A stretch of DNA of 64,000 nt from an uncultured Bacilli bacterium. Lineage in GTDB: Bacteria > Bacillota_I > Bacilli_A > RF39 > UBA660. Location: positions 1 to 64,000 of the forward strand of contig CAKOLI010000006.1 in NCBI GenBank assembly GCA_934096265.1. Reading direction: 5' to 3'. The position numbers and the translations under genes were made by a program. The notes beneath the pieces are model-generated. The model saw only the letters and a list, made by a program, of their open reading frames with translations, ran no database searches and had not been told where the DNA came from. Below are positions 36,501-43,263 of the stretch, piece by piece (position 1 is the stretch's first letter; the number at the start of each line of letters is the position of its first letter).

Positions 36501-37272
36501 CAGATACCTCTACTTCCACTATACCAACTTCTTCTACAAAAACCTTATACTTCCTATTAAATATATCTAAAGATATAACCTTACCAGAACCACTAGAAGT
36601 AGATACATATTGACCTACCTGAGGCATACCCTTTCTATAATCATAATAACATTCGTCTTCATATTTTAAACAACACAAAAGTCTACCACATAAACCATTA
36701 ATTTTACTTGGATTTAACGCCAAAAATTGGTTTTTTGCCATATTAATAGACACACTATCAAAATCATTCAAAAATGTAGAACAACACAAAATCCTACCAC
36801 AAGGCCCTAAGCCTCCTACTTCTCTAGCTTTATCTCGAATACCAATTTGACGAAGTTCTATCCTTGTTTTAAATATAGTTCCCAATTCCTTTGCTAAATT
36901 TCTAAAATCAACCCTATCTAATGAAGTAAATCTAAATAACAACTGACTCCTATCAAATGAATAACACGCATCTGTAACAGACATATCTAACTTATTTTTT
37001 AAAATTAAAGATTTACAAGTACTTATGGCCTTCTTTGCATCTTTCAAATTATTTAAATGCTGTAAATAATCTTTCTTAGTAGATACTCTAATTATCTTTC
37101 TATAATCATAATCGCTAGCCTTTGCATTATCCACAAATTGTACAACCTTACCAAACTGCAAACCCTTATCAGTATCCACAATAACAGTTAAATTCTTTTT
37201 CAACTTTAAACCATTCGCATCAAAATAACATTTACCATTACTACCATCAAATACAACACCAACTAAATTCAT
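36490..37272 (-). CDS. ricT: RicT/YaaT, PSP1-domain protein
   Basis: A 260-residue protein with the PSP1 domain (about 40-150) and the cysteine-rich signature GPCGRILCCSTFL and GLCGRLLCCLKYE (about 152-210), which in Bacillus YaaT helps bind Fe-S clusters. The RicT-RicA-RicF complex promotes RNase Y-dependent mRNA processing and affects sporulation and competence. Overlaps holB by 4 bases at its start and the TrmN6-like gene at its end. Context matches Bacillus (holB-yaaT-yabA-yabB), with yabA missing. Confidence 0.93.
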   Translation of the reverse strand: MNLVGVVFDGSNGKCYFDANGLKLKKNLTVIVDTDKGLQFGKVVQFVDNAKASDYDYRKIIRVSTKKDYLQHLNNLKDAKKAISTCKSLILKNKLDMSVTDACYSFDRSQLLFRFTSLDRVDFRNLAKELGTIFKTRIELRQIGIRDKAREVGGLGPCGRILCCSTFLNDFDSVSINMAKNQFLALNPSKINGLCGRLLCCLKYEDECYYDYRKGMPQVGQYVSTSSGSGKVISLDIFNRKYKVFVEEVGIVEVEVSDEG

Positions 37273-38153
37273 AACTCACCACCTAACTTTATAACCAAAT
37301 TATCCACAAACAAAGAAAGATTAGCATTACTTTTAATTTCCTCCCTAGCAATTACTAACATTGTAATCTTATTAAGTAATTTATCCAAGTTATTATTACT
37401 TACTATATCACTAATCACATCATAATAATCCCCATACTTATCAGTCTTCTTACCTAAAAAACAATACAAAATATTCATATATATATCAATAATTACATCC
37501 ATTACATCTAAAGAATCATTTCTACTACTGAACAAATCAGGCCAATATAATTTATAATAAATAATAGTATTATACTTATTAAATTCTAAATATCTAACAA
37601 AATCAAATATATCTTTAATATGCAAATTACTATTGGAATTAACAGCATAACTATTATTAAGTTTAATATATTGACACCTAGATTTAATAGTATCTAATAT
37701 TAAATTAACATTATTTGTAAGTAAAAAAGCAATAATATCATCTTCTGGCTCTTCCAAAAACTTAAGCATAGTATTCGCTGCACTCAAATTTAATTTTTCT
37801 GCTTCATTTATTATATAAATTTTTTTACTATTATCAATACTTTTCATACTAAATTCTTTTTGCAGATTAAGTAACTGTTCTTTTTTTATCCACATACCAT
37901 CCGAATTAATAATTTTAAAAGATGTATATGCATTATCATCAATATAATGACAAATTTTACAATTAACATCATTACATTTACCCTTACACCTAAATGGACA
38001 CAAAATATATTTAACAAAATCTATCACTATATTTAGCCCATCAGCATTATTATTAACATCAATTAAATATGCATGTGATAGCCTATTAGCACAACATTCA
38101 TTTACAAGCGTATTATAAATATTGGCTTGTCCATCCTTATACTTATCTATCAT
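37269..38153 (-). CDS. holB: DNA polymerase III delta-prime subunit
   Basis: A 294-residue clamp-loader subunit. The AAA+ fold is visible (LSHAYLIDVNN, then KIYIINEAEKLNLSAANTMLKFLEEPE, then NLILDTIKSRCQY), with a degenerate P-loop as expected for delta-prime, and a zinc finger of four cysteines (CRCKGKC-type, about 52-68). It pairs with DnaX and delta to load the beta clamp. Located next to ricT and bofA-recR, but tmk, darA/yaaQ and yaaR, which normally precede holB in Bacillus, are missing. Confidence 0.92.
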   Translation of the reverse strand: MIDKYKDGQANIYNTLVNECCANRLSHAYLIDVNNNADGLNIVIDFVKYILCPFRCKGKCNDVNCKICHYIDDNAYTSFKIINSDGMWIKKEQLLNLQKEFSMKSIDNSKKIYIINEAEKLNLSAANTMLKFLEEPEDDIIAFLLTNNVNLILDTIKSRCQYIKLNNSYAVNSNSNLHIKDIFDFVRYLEFNKYNTIIYYKLYWPDLFSSRNDSLDVMDVIIDIYMNILYCFLGKKTDKYGDYYDVISDIVSNNNLDKLLNKITMLVIAREEIKSNANLSLFVDNLVIKLGGEL

Positions 38154-38164
38154 TAAACCACCAA

Positions 38165-38356
38165 CTAACTAAAAAATACAACAACAATAATAAATAACCC
38201 AACAAGCGAAGGAAAACCTAACACCGACACCAACAAAAGAGTAAAAACATTAATAGGTATCTGCAAATTAATTGGTGAGGCAATAACATTATATCCATAT
38301 ATTAAAATTGCTGCAAAAACAATTCTTTTAATTACATTAAAAAGCTTTTTTATCAT
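38165..38356 (-). CDS. bofA: BofA, pro-sigma-K processing inhibitor
   Basis: A 63-residue protein with two membrane helices (about 8-25 and 36-62). NVIASPINLQIPINVFTLLLVSVLGFPG-like pattern (here ending GFPSLVGLF) is the BofA family signature: an Asn-rich loop, then an I-x-x-N-x-x-T/TLL helix and a GxPG-type turn, the last G replaced by S. BofA holds back SpoIVFB, the protease that releases sigma-K in the mother cell. Between recR and holB exactly as in Bacillus. A sporulation marker. Confidence 0.88.
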   Translation of the reverse strand: MIKKLFNVIKRIVFAAILIYGYNVIASPINLQIPINVFTLLLVSVLGFPSLVGLFIIVVVFFS

Positions 38357-38394
38357 AATATCACCTAGTAAAAATTATGAATATTATATAATTA

Positions 38395-38994
38395 TTATGA
38401 TATATTTATTCTTTCTTCAAACGCAATTTCCAAAGTCATATTATCCAAATATTCCATTTCAGCACCAAGTGGAACACCACTAGCAATCCTTGAAATCTTA
38501 ACATTAACACCATCTAACATCTTTTTGATATATTGCATCGTTGTTTCTCCTTCAATACTAGGTTTAAGAGCCAACACAACTTCTTTAACCGAAGAAGTAC
38601 GAATTCTATCAATTAACTTATCTATATTAATATCTTCAGGACTAACTCCATTTAGTGGCGAAATAAGACCATCTAACACATGATAATATCCATTAAAAAT
38701 ACCAATCTTTTCAAACAATACAATATCTTTAAAATTTTCTACAACAAAAAGAATATCAGAATTTCTGTTCTTATTTTTACATATGATACATTCTTCTCCA
38801 TCACAAATATTATTACATATCTTACACCTACCAATGTTATCTCTAACATCAATAATAGAAGAAGCAAACTCAGTAAGATCATCTTTTTCAAAATTTAACA
38901 AAGAAAACGCTAATCTCTCAGCAGTTTTATCGCCTATACCAGGTAAACTCTTAAACGAATCAATTAGCCTTTTTATATTATCAGGATATATCAT
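38395..38994 (-). CDS. recR: Recombination mediator RecR
   Basis: A 199-residue RecR: a helix-hairpin-helix (LPGIGDKTAERLAF, about 17-30), a C4 zinc motif (CKICNNICDGEECIIC), a Toprim domain (SDILFVVENFKDIVLFEK) and a Walker-B like tail. It works with RecO and RecF at single-strand gaps. Overlaps ybaB by one base, as is usual (dnaX-ybaB-recR). Confidence 0.96.
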   Translation of the reverse strand: MIYPDNIKRLIDSFKSLPGIGDKTAERLAFSLLNFEKDDLTEFASSIIDVRDNIGRCKICNNICDGEECIICKNKNRNSDILFVVENFKDIVLFEKIGIFNGYYHVLDGLISPLNGVSPEDINIDKLIDRIRTSSVKEVVLALKPSIEGETTMQYIKKMLDGVNVKISRIASGVPLGAEMEYLDNMTLEIAFEERINIS

Positions 38995-39290
38995 TATAAC
39001 ATTCCCGCTAATCCTTGATACTTACTTAATTTTTTCTCCTTATCCAAATCAGCTTTTTTTACAGCATCATTAGTTGCAACAACAATCATATCTTCTAAAA
39101 GGTCCAAATCATCTTTTTCAAATTCTTCTTTATTATTAATACTAACTTTTAGTACCTCTTTTTTTCCATTAATTATAATTTTTACTAAAGCAGAATTACC
39201 TTCATACTCTGTATTTTCCAATTCATTTTGTATTCTTTGAATATCCTTTTGCATTTGTTGAGCTTGTCTCATTATATTTTGCATATTCAT
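38994..39290 (-). CDS. Nucleoid-associated protein YbaB/EbfC
   Basis: A 98-residue YbaB/EbfC protein. MNMQNIMRQAQQMQKDIQ starts the first long helix, followed by central strands (SALVKIIINGKKEVLKVSI) and a C-terminal helix. It binds DNA as a dimer with tweezer-like helices. ATG 39290 (MNMQNIM) is preferred over the ATG three codons upstream by match to the family. Between dnaX and recR as usual. Confidence 0.95.
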   Translation of the reverse strand: MNMQNIMRQAQQMQKDIQRIQNELENTEYEGNSALVKIIINGKKEVLKVSINNKEEFEKDDLDLLEDMIVVATNDAVKKADLDKEKKLSKYQGLAGML

Positions 39291-39302
39291 AATATACACC
39301 TC

Positions 39303-41042
39303 CTACTTATATTCTATTATATCACTACCAACAATATTAATTAAGTCATTAATATCATTATTTACATTTTTTTGCACTAATTCATCACTAGAATTTATAC
39401 TATCGTCAACTTGTAACTCATCAATATATTTATATTGTATATTAGATTTTTTATTTTTAACAAAGTTATTTTTTTCAACAAGCCACTCATTCTCGTTAAG
39501 TCCAATAACCAAGTAATTTTTATTTAAAACTTTTTTCAACAAACTACTAACATCATCAGTACACTGATTCAATCTATCAGTAACGGAAATATTATTACCC
39601 ACAATTATTATGTTATTAGAACCAGCTGCAACTGGTGTAGAGTCTTGTAAAACACCTGCTATTACACCAAGATCATCATTCAATACATAATCAGCAATAT
39701 TACTCCATTTTGCTTTTACAGCCGCCAACTCTTCCTTATTAGCAGTGGCAAAGGTATTATTAATTCTAATTTTTTTAATATCGTCTGATAAAGAGTTACT
39801 TCTTTCTACATTTAAAGCATTTGTATCATTATTAGCTACAAAATTATTTCCCGGGAAATAATTTGTATTATACTTTACTTTGGGAAATAATTTTATTTCC
39901 CGAGTTTCATTCTCACTATTTTGGGAAATATTTTTATTTCCCAAATCTTCATCTTTCAAATCATTATTTAATTTCGATGACATTTTAATCAAAAAGACTT
40001 GAATCATAATTTTTGGATAAGAAGTATTTTTAATATTAAATGACAATTGATTTGCAGAGTCAATAAACATATACAAAAATTCTTCATTTACAAAATTTTT
40101 TAATTCTTTCAATTTTTCATTTTTATAGTTTTCCACAGGCAAGTTAGGAGCAACAATACTTATTAACAAATCTTTAGCAACAGCAATCAATTCATCAACT
40201 ATTCTAAGCATATTTTTGCCTTTAATATCACATGTATCAATAAAATTAACAATTTCTAAAACATTATGATGATACATATTAGTAAACAAATTACAAATAT
40301 CTGAAAAAGATATACTTCCATTAATCTCATACACATCATCTATAGTAACGACTTCTCCTTTAGAAGAAATTAACTGGTCTAACATATTAATTGAATCACG
40401 CATACCACCATCTGAAAAAATTGCTATTTGTTTTAATAATTCTTCATCTATATTTATACCTTCTAAATTAATAATTCTTTTTAAGTTTTCCACAATGTTT
40501 TCCACAGATATACGACTAAAATTAAATTTTTGACATCTTGATAAAATAGTAGCTGGTATTTTTTGTTCTTCAGTAGTAGCTAAAATAAATATTACATGTC
40601 TAGGTGGTTCTTCAAGAGTTTTCAACAATGCATTAAATGCACCTATTGAAAGCATATGTACCTCATCTATAATATAAACTTTATATTTTGATATTGAAGG
40701 AACAAGATTAATTTTATCTCTAATTTCCCTTATTTCATCAACTCCATTATTAGATGCAGCATCAATCTCAATAATATCGTCATTACAATTATTTGCAATA
40801 CTTATACAACTTTCACATTTTCCACAGGGTTCTCCGTTAATTGGATTTAAACAATTAACCATTTTGGCTATTAATTTTGCTGTTGTTGTTTTACCTGTAC
40901 CACGCGGACCACAAAACAAATAAGCATGAGTAATTTTATTATTAATAATAGCATTTTGGATAGTTTCCACAATCATATTTTGACCTGCAATTTCACTAAA
41001 CTTTTTAGGTCTATATTTTCTATACAAAGCTAAGTATTCCAC
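39303..41042 (-). CDS. dnaX: DNA polymerase III tau/gamma subunit
   Basis: A 579-residue clamp-loader ATPase: GPRGTGKT (45-52), zinc cysteines C64, C73, C76 and C79, IDEVHMLS (about 125) and the sensor ATTEEQKIPATILSRCQ. Residues about 360-430 form an Asn-rich linker, followed by the tau C-terminal domain. An unusual feature: the linker DNA carries a perfect Noc binding site (39846-39859) and two 20-base palindromes (39882-39901, 39923-39942) of the same kind as upstream of noc. Whether a shorter gamma form is made by frameshifting was not apparent. Terminates against tadA through a strong hairpin. Confidence 0.96.
   Translation of the reverse strand: MEYLALYRKYRPKKFSEIAGQNMIVETIQNAIINNKITHAYLFCGPRGTGKTTTAKLIAKMVNCLNPINGEPCGKCESCISIANNCNDDIIEIDAASNNGVDEIREIRDKINLVPSISKYKVYIIDEVHMLSIGAFNALLKTLEEPPRHVIFILATTEEQKIPATILSRCQKFNFSRISVENIVENLKRIINLEGINIDEELLKQIAIFSDGGMRDSINMLDQLISSKGEVVTIDDVYEINGSISFSDICNLFTNMYHHNVLEIVNFIDTCDIKGKNMLRIVDELIAVAKDLLISIVAPNLPVENYKNEKLKELKNFVNEEFLYMFIDSANQLSFNIKNTSYPKIMIQVFLIKMSSKLNNDLKDEDLGNKNISQNSENETREIKLFPKVKYNTNYFPGNNFVANNDTNALNVERSNSLSDDIKKIRINNTFATANKEELAAVKAKWSNIADYVLNDDLGVIAGVLQDSTPVAAGSNNIIIVGNNISVTDRLNQCTDDVSSLLKKVLNKNYLVIGLNENEWLVEKNNFVKNKKSNIQYKYIDELQVDDSINSSDELVQKNVNNDINDLINIVGSDIIEYK
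39846..39859. promoter_or_regulatory. Noc binding site inside dnaX
   Basis: ATTTCCCGGGAAAT, a perfect 14-base match to the Noc site known from Bacillus subtilis. It is in frame within the dnaX linker, encoding the NYFPG part. Confidence 0.85.
39882..39901. repeat. 20-base palindrome with outward Noc half-sites (dnaX, copy 1)
   Basis: GGGAAATAATTTTATTTCCC. The halves are those of the Noc site but in reverse order, separated by 6 bases. 22 bases from the full site. Confidence 0.8.
39923..39942. repeat. 20-base palindrome with outward Noc half-sites (dnaX, copy 2)
   Basis: GGGAAATATTTTTATTTCCC, differing from the other copies at the centre only. Coding within dnaX. Confidence 0.8.
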
Positions 41043-41072
41043 AATGCACCTCCTGTAGATATTATAACATAC

Positions 41073-41125
41073 TTTTTAAAGAAAAAAGGCATATCATTGC
41101 CTTCATTGCCTTTTTTCTTTAAAAA
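41073..41125. terminator. Strong bidirectional hairpin between tadA and dnaX
   Basis: A perfect 19-base-pair stem (41073-41091 with 41107-41125) and a 15-base loop; the arms contain AAAAAAGGC. It overlaps the last codons of tadA and terminates tadA, leaving dnaX with its own start. Confidence 0.8.
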
Positions 41126-41555
41126 AATCACTCAATATCTTAACATATTTTTCATTATGCACAGGGCCAATCACCTCTACTCCTGCATCTTCTAATATTT
41201 CTTTGTATTTATAATTTTTATCATTAATAATTCCAAAAACAACCTTAGATATACGAGCTTCAATTATAACACCTATACACATCAAACAAGGAAAAACTGT
41301 AACATACAGTATAGAACCATTAATTCGCCAATCTCCTATAAGTTCGCACATAGAACAAATTGCATTAATTTCTGCATGTCTTAAAACCAACTTGGTATTA
41401 TATTTATCATTATATCCACAAGTAACTTTATTTTTAAAAACTAAAACTGAACCAATAGGTACATCATCATTTTCATATGCTTTTTGAGCCATTAAAAAAG
41501 CTAAATCTAAATATTTTTCATCATAACTATTACTTTTTTTTATAGTGCAACTCAC
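41103..41555 (-). CDS. tadA: tRNA adenosine(34) deaminase TadA
   Basis: A 150-residue zinc deaminase converting A34 to inosine in tRNA-Arg(ACG). HAE at 60-62 (H ligand, E proton shuttle) and PCLMC at 89-93 (zinc cysteines C90 and C93) are present. The start is GTG 41555; an in-frame stop lies directly in front, and AGGAGTTG provides the ribosome binding site, so no other start is possible. It is followed, on its upstream side, by the SRP RNA gene, the usual tadA-scr-dnaX order. Confidence 0.95.
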   Translation of the reverse strand: MSCTIKKSNSYDEKYLDLAFLMAQKAYENDDVPIGSVLVFKNKVTCGYNDKYNTKLVLRHAEINAICSMCELIGDWRINGSILYVTVFPCLMCIGVIIEARISKVVFGIINDKNYKYKEILEDAGVEVIGPVHNEKYVKILSDFFKEKRQ

Positions 41556-41571
41556 TCAATCTTCAACTCCT

Positions 41572-41652
41572 AAAAAAAATAGTGCACATATTAAGAGGCT
41601 AGTTAAGCTGCTATTTTCCAATCCTGACTTGTTACTAGCATTAATATTGCAC
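41572..41652 (-). ncRNA. ffs: Signal recognition particle RNA (short bacterial type)
   Basis: On the minus strand a hairpin about 71 bases long (41582-41652) has closing arms GTGCAATATTAA and TTAATATGTGCAC, GCTAGT with ACTAGC, and the domain IV apex GTCAGG-ATT-GGAA-AAT-AGCAGC: the CAGG and AGCAG internal loops and GGAA tetraloop that bind Ffh. A T run immediately follows (to 41572) and ends transcription. Only the domain IV hairpin is present; the long Alu domain of most Bacilli SRP RNA is missing. Position next to tadA and dnaX supports the call. Confidence 0.92.
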
Positions 41653-41659
41653 TACTAAT

Positions 41660-41688
41660 AATATATACTAATTATTTAAAAATTTCAA
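41660..41688 (-). promoter_or_regulatory. Promoter of the SRP RNA gene
   Basis: TTGAAA (41683-41688) and TATATT (41660-41665) on the minus strand, 17 bases apart, with 7 bases to the RNA start. It lies only 10 bases from the first parS site. Confidence 0.8.
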
Positions 41689-41697
41689 CATTTTTTA

Positions 41698-41713
41698 TGT
41701 TCCACGTGGAACA
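41698..41713. promoter_or_regulatory. parS site 1
   Basis: TGTTCCACGTGGAACA, a perfect palindrome fitting the parS consensus TGTTNCACGTGNAACA bound by ParB. Together with the next seven it forms the parS cluster of 41698-43243. Confidence 0.93.
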
Positions 41714-41853
41714 TGTATCATAAATTATTAAAAAATAATTAGACTTATAACAACAATAATATTAAAATTAGACATTAGTAAGCTAAAAGTATATAATCAG
41801 TAATATTAAATATATTTAAATATTAAGTAATTATACAAATAAACGCAATTCTA

Positions 41854-41869
41854 TGTTCCACGTGGAACA
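41854..41869. promoter_or_regulatory. parS site 2
   Basis: Identical 16-mer, 156 bases from site 1. The palindrome extends to 30 bases here (41847-41876). Confidence 0.93.
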
Positions 41870-42050
41870 TAGAATTCATATTATATTCTATAATAATAAT
41901 AATTAGTACAAAAACAATCATTAAACAGTAAATTATCTCTATCGTAAGCATACAAGTATCTGCATTTTTATTAATGCTATTAATATATAAACAACGTAAT
42001 TAATTATTTTTTTAGTTAGCATTACATTTTAATTAAAGTTATATATTCTA

Positions 42051-42066
42051 TGTTCCACGTGGAACA
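42051..42066. promoter_or_regulatory. parS site 3
   Basis: Identical 16-mer, 197 bases from site 2; follows a type A spacer. Confidence 0.93.
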
Positions 42067-42300
42067 TAAAATATGCATTGAAAATTGCAAACTATTACTC
42101 ATAATTATATTATTAACAATAATTAAACTTAAGTTTTAATTATTTAATGAGAAAATTATTTAACTAATAATAAATTAATATAATATGTAGTATTCATTGT
42201 ATAGTAAAAAATATACCAAAATTTAATTTTAGCATAGTAAAATCATAATTAAGTATAAAATTAATATATATTTAAATCTCAACATTTATAATATAGATAA

Positions 42301-42316
42301 TGTTCCACGTGGAACA
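42301..42316. promoter_or_regulatory. parS site 4
   Basis: Identical 16-mer, 250 bases from site 3; follows a type B spacer. Confidence 0.93.
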
Positions 42317-42552
42317 TGGCATATTTAATTATGTAACTAATTTAGCTAATAAAAAAAATAACAATTGCAATTAAATATAAGTAAAATTATATATAAATAA
42401 TAATAATTAGTATAAAAATAATTATTAAACAGTAAATTTTCTTCATCGTAGACATATAAATATCAGCATTTTTGTTAATGCTATTAATATATAAACAACA
42501 TAATTAATAATTTATAACTTGCATTACATTTTAATTAAAGCTATGTGTTTTA

Positions 42553-42568
42553 TGTTCCACGTGGAACA
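42553..42568. promoter_or_regulatory. parS site 5
   Basis: Identical 16-mer, 252 bases from site 4; follows the second type A spacer. Confidence 0.93.
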
Positions 42569-42743
42569 TAAAATATGCATTGAAAATTGCAAAATACTAC
42601 ACATAATTATATTAATTTATTTAAAACGTAAAACACCAATTATATAGTAAAAAACATACCAAAATTTAATTTTAGTATAGTAAAATCATAACTAAGTATA
42701 AAATTAATATATATTTTAATCTCAACATTCATAATATAGATAA

Positions 42744-42759
42744 TGTTCCACGTGGAACA
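42744..42759. promoter_or_regulatory. parS site 6
   Basis: Identical 16-mer, 191 bases from site 5; follows the shortened type B spacer. Confidence 0.93.
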
Positions 42760-42994
42760 TAGAATATGCATTAAAAATTACAAACTATCACACATAATAA
42801 TATTTATTAACAATAATTAAACTTAAGTTTTTATTATTTAATGAGAAAATTAATTAACTAATAATAAATTAATATAATGTGTAGTATACATTGTATAGTA
42901 AAAAACATACCAAAATTTAATTTTAGCATAGTAAAATACATAACTAAGTACAAAATTTACATATATATTTAAATTTAAATATTTATAATACCCA

Positions 42995-43010
42995 TGTTCC
43001 ACGTGGAACA
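42995..43010. promoter_or_regulatory. parS site 7
   Basis: Identical 16-mer, 251 bases from site 6; follows the third type B spacer. Confidence 0.93.
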
Positions 43011-43227
43011 TAAAATACATGTTATAGCAATCTATTTTTATAATAGAAATTTAAAATATTTATATTTAAATTTAATTTCAATAAAATTATATGTATTAAA
43101 ACTTTATATTATAAATAACAGGCTACAAAATCTATTTATTTATAATATTTAAATATTAAGTAATAAACACATATCATTTAATTAAAAACTAATTATATAA
43201 TTAATAATCACTTATTATAATACTTCA

Positions 43228-43243
43228 TGTTCCACGTGGAACA
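43228..43243. promoter_or_regulatory. parS site 8
   Basis: Identical 16-mer, 233 bases from site 7 and 20 bases beyond the gyrA stop. The palindrome extends to 30 bases (43221-43250). Confidence 0.93.
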
Positions 43244-43263
43244 TGAAGTAAAAAAAGAGAATA

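Larger units (their letters stand above)
41870..43227. repeat. Diverged duplicated units between the parS sites
   Basis: The gene-free stretch 41653-43263 has no coding ORF. Between parS copies the spacers fall into two types. Type A: 41870-42050 and 42317-42552 share ATTAAACAGTAAATT, ATTAATGCTATTAATATATA and GCATTACATTTTAATTAAAG. Type B: 42067-42300, 42569-42743 (about 60 bases shorter) and 42760-42994 share ATATGCATT, AATTAAACTTAAGTTTT and TACCAAAATTTAATTTTAG. Identity between copies is roughly 75-90 percent by eye while the parS 16-mers are identical. Confidence 0.85.

Noticed and set aside
41698..43243. Regularly repeated short palindromes that could suggest a CRISPR array
   Set aside because: The repeat is a 16-base perfect palindrome matching parS, spacing is 156-252 bases and the spacers are related to each other, unlike CRISPR spacers. 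No cas genes are present.
43221..43250. 30-base palindrome just after gyrA as a rho-independent terminator
   Set aside because: On the gyrA strand it is followed by TTATAATAAG rather than a T run, and its core is a parS site. The extended pairing seems incidental or due to the array.
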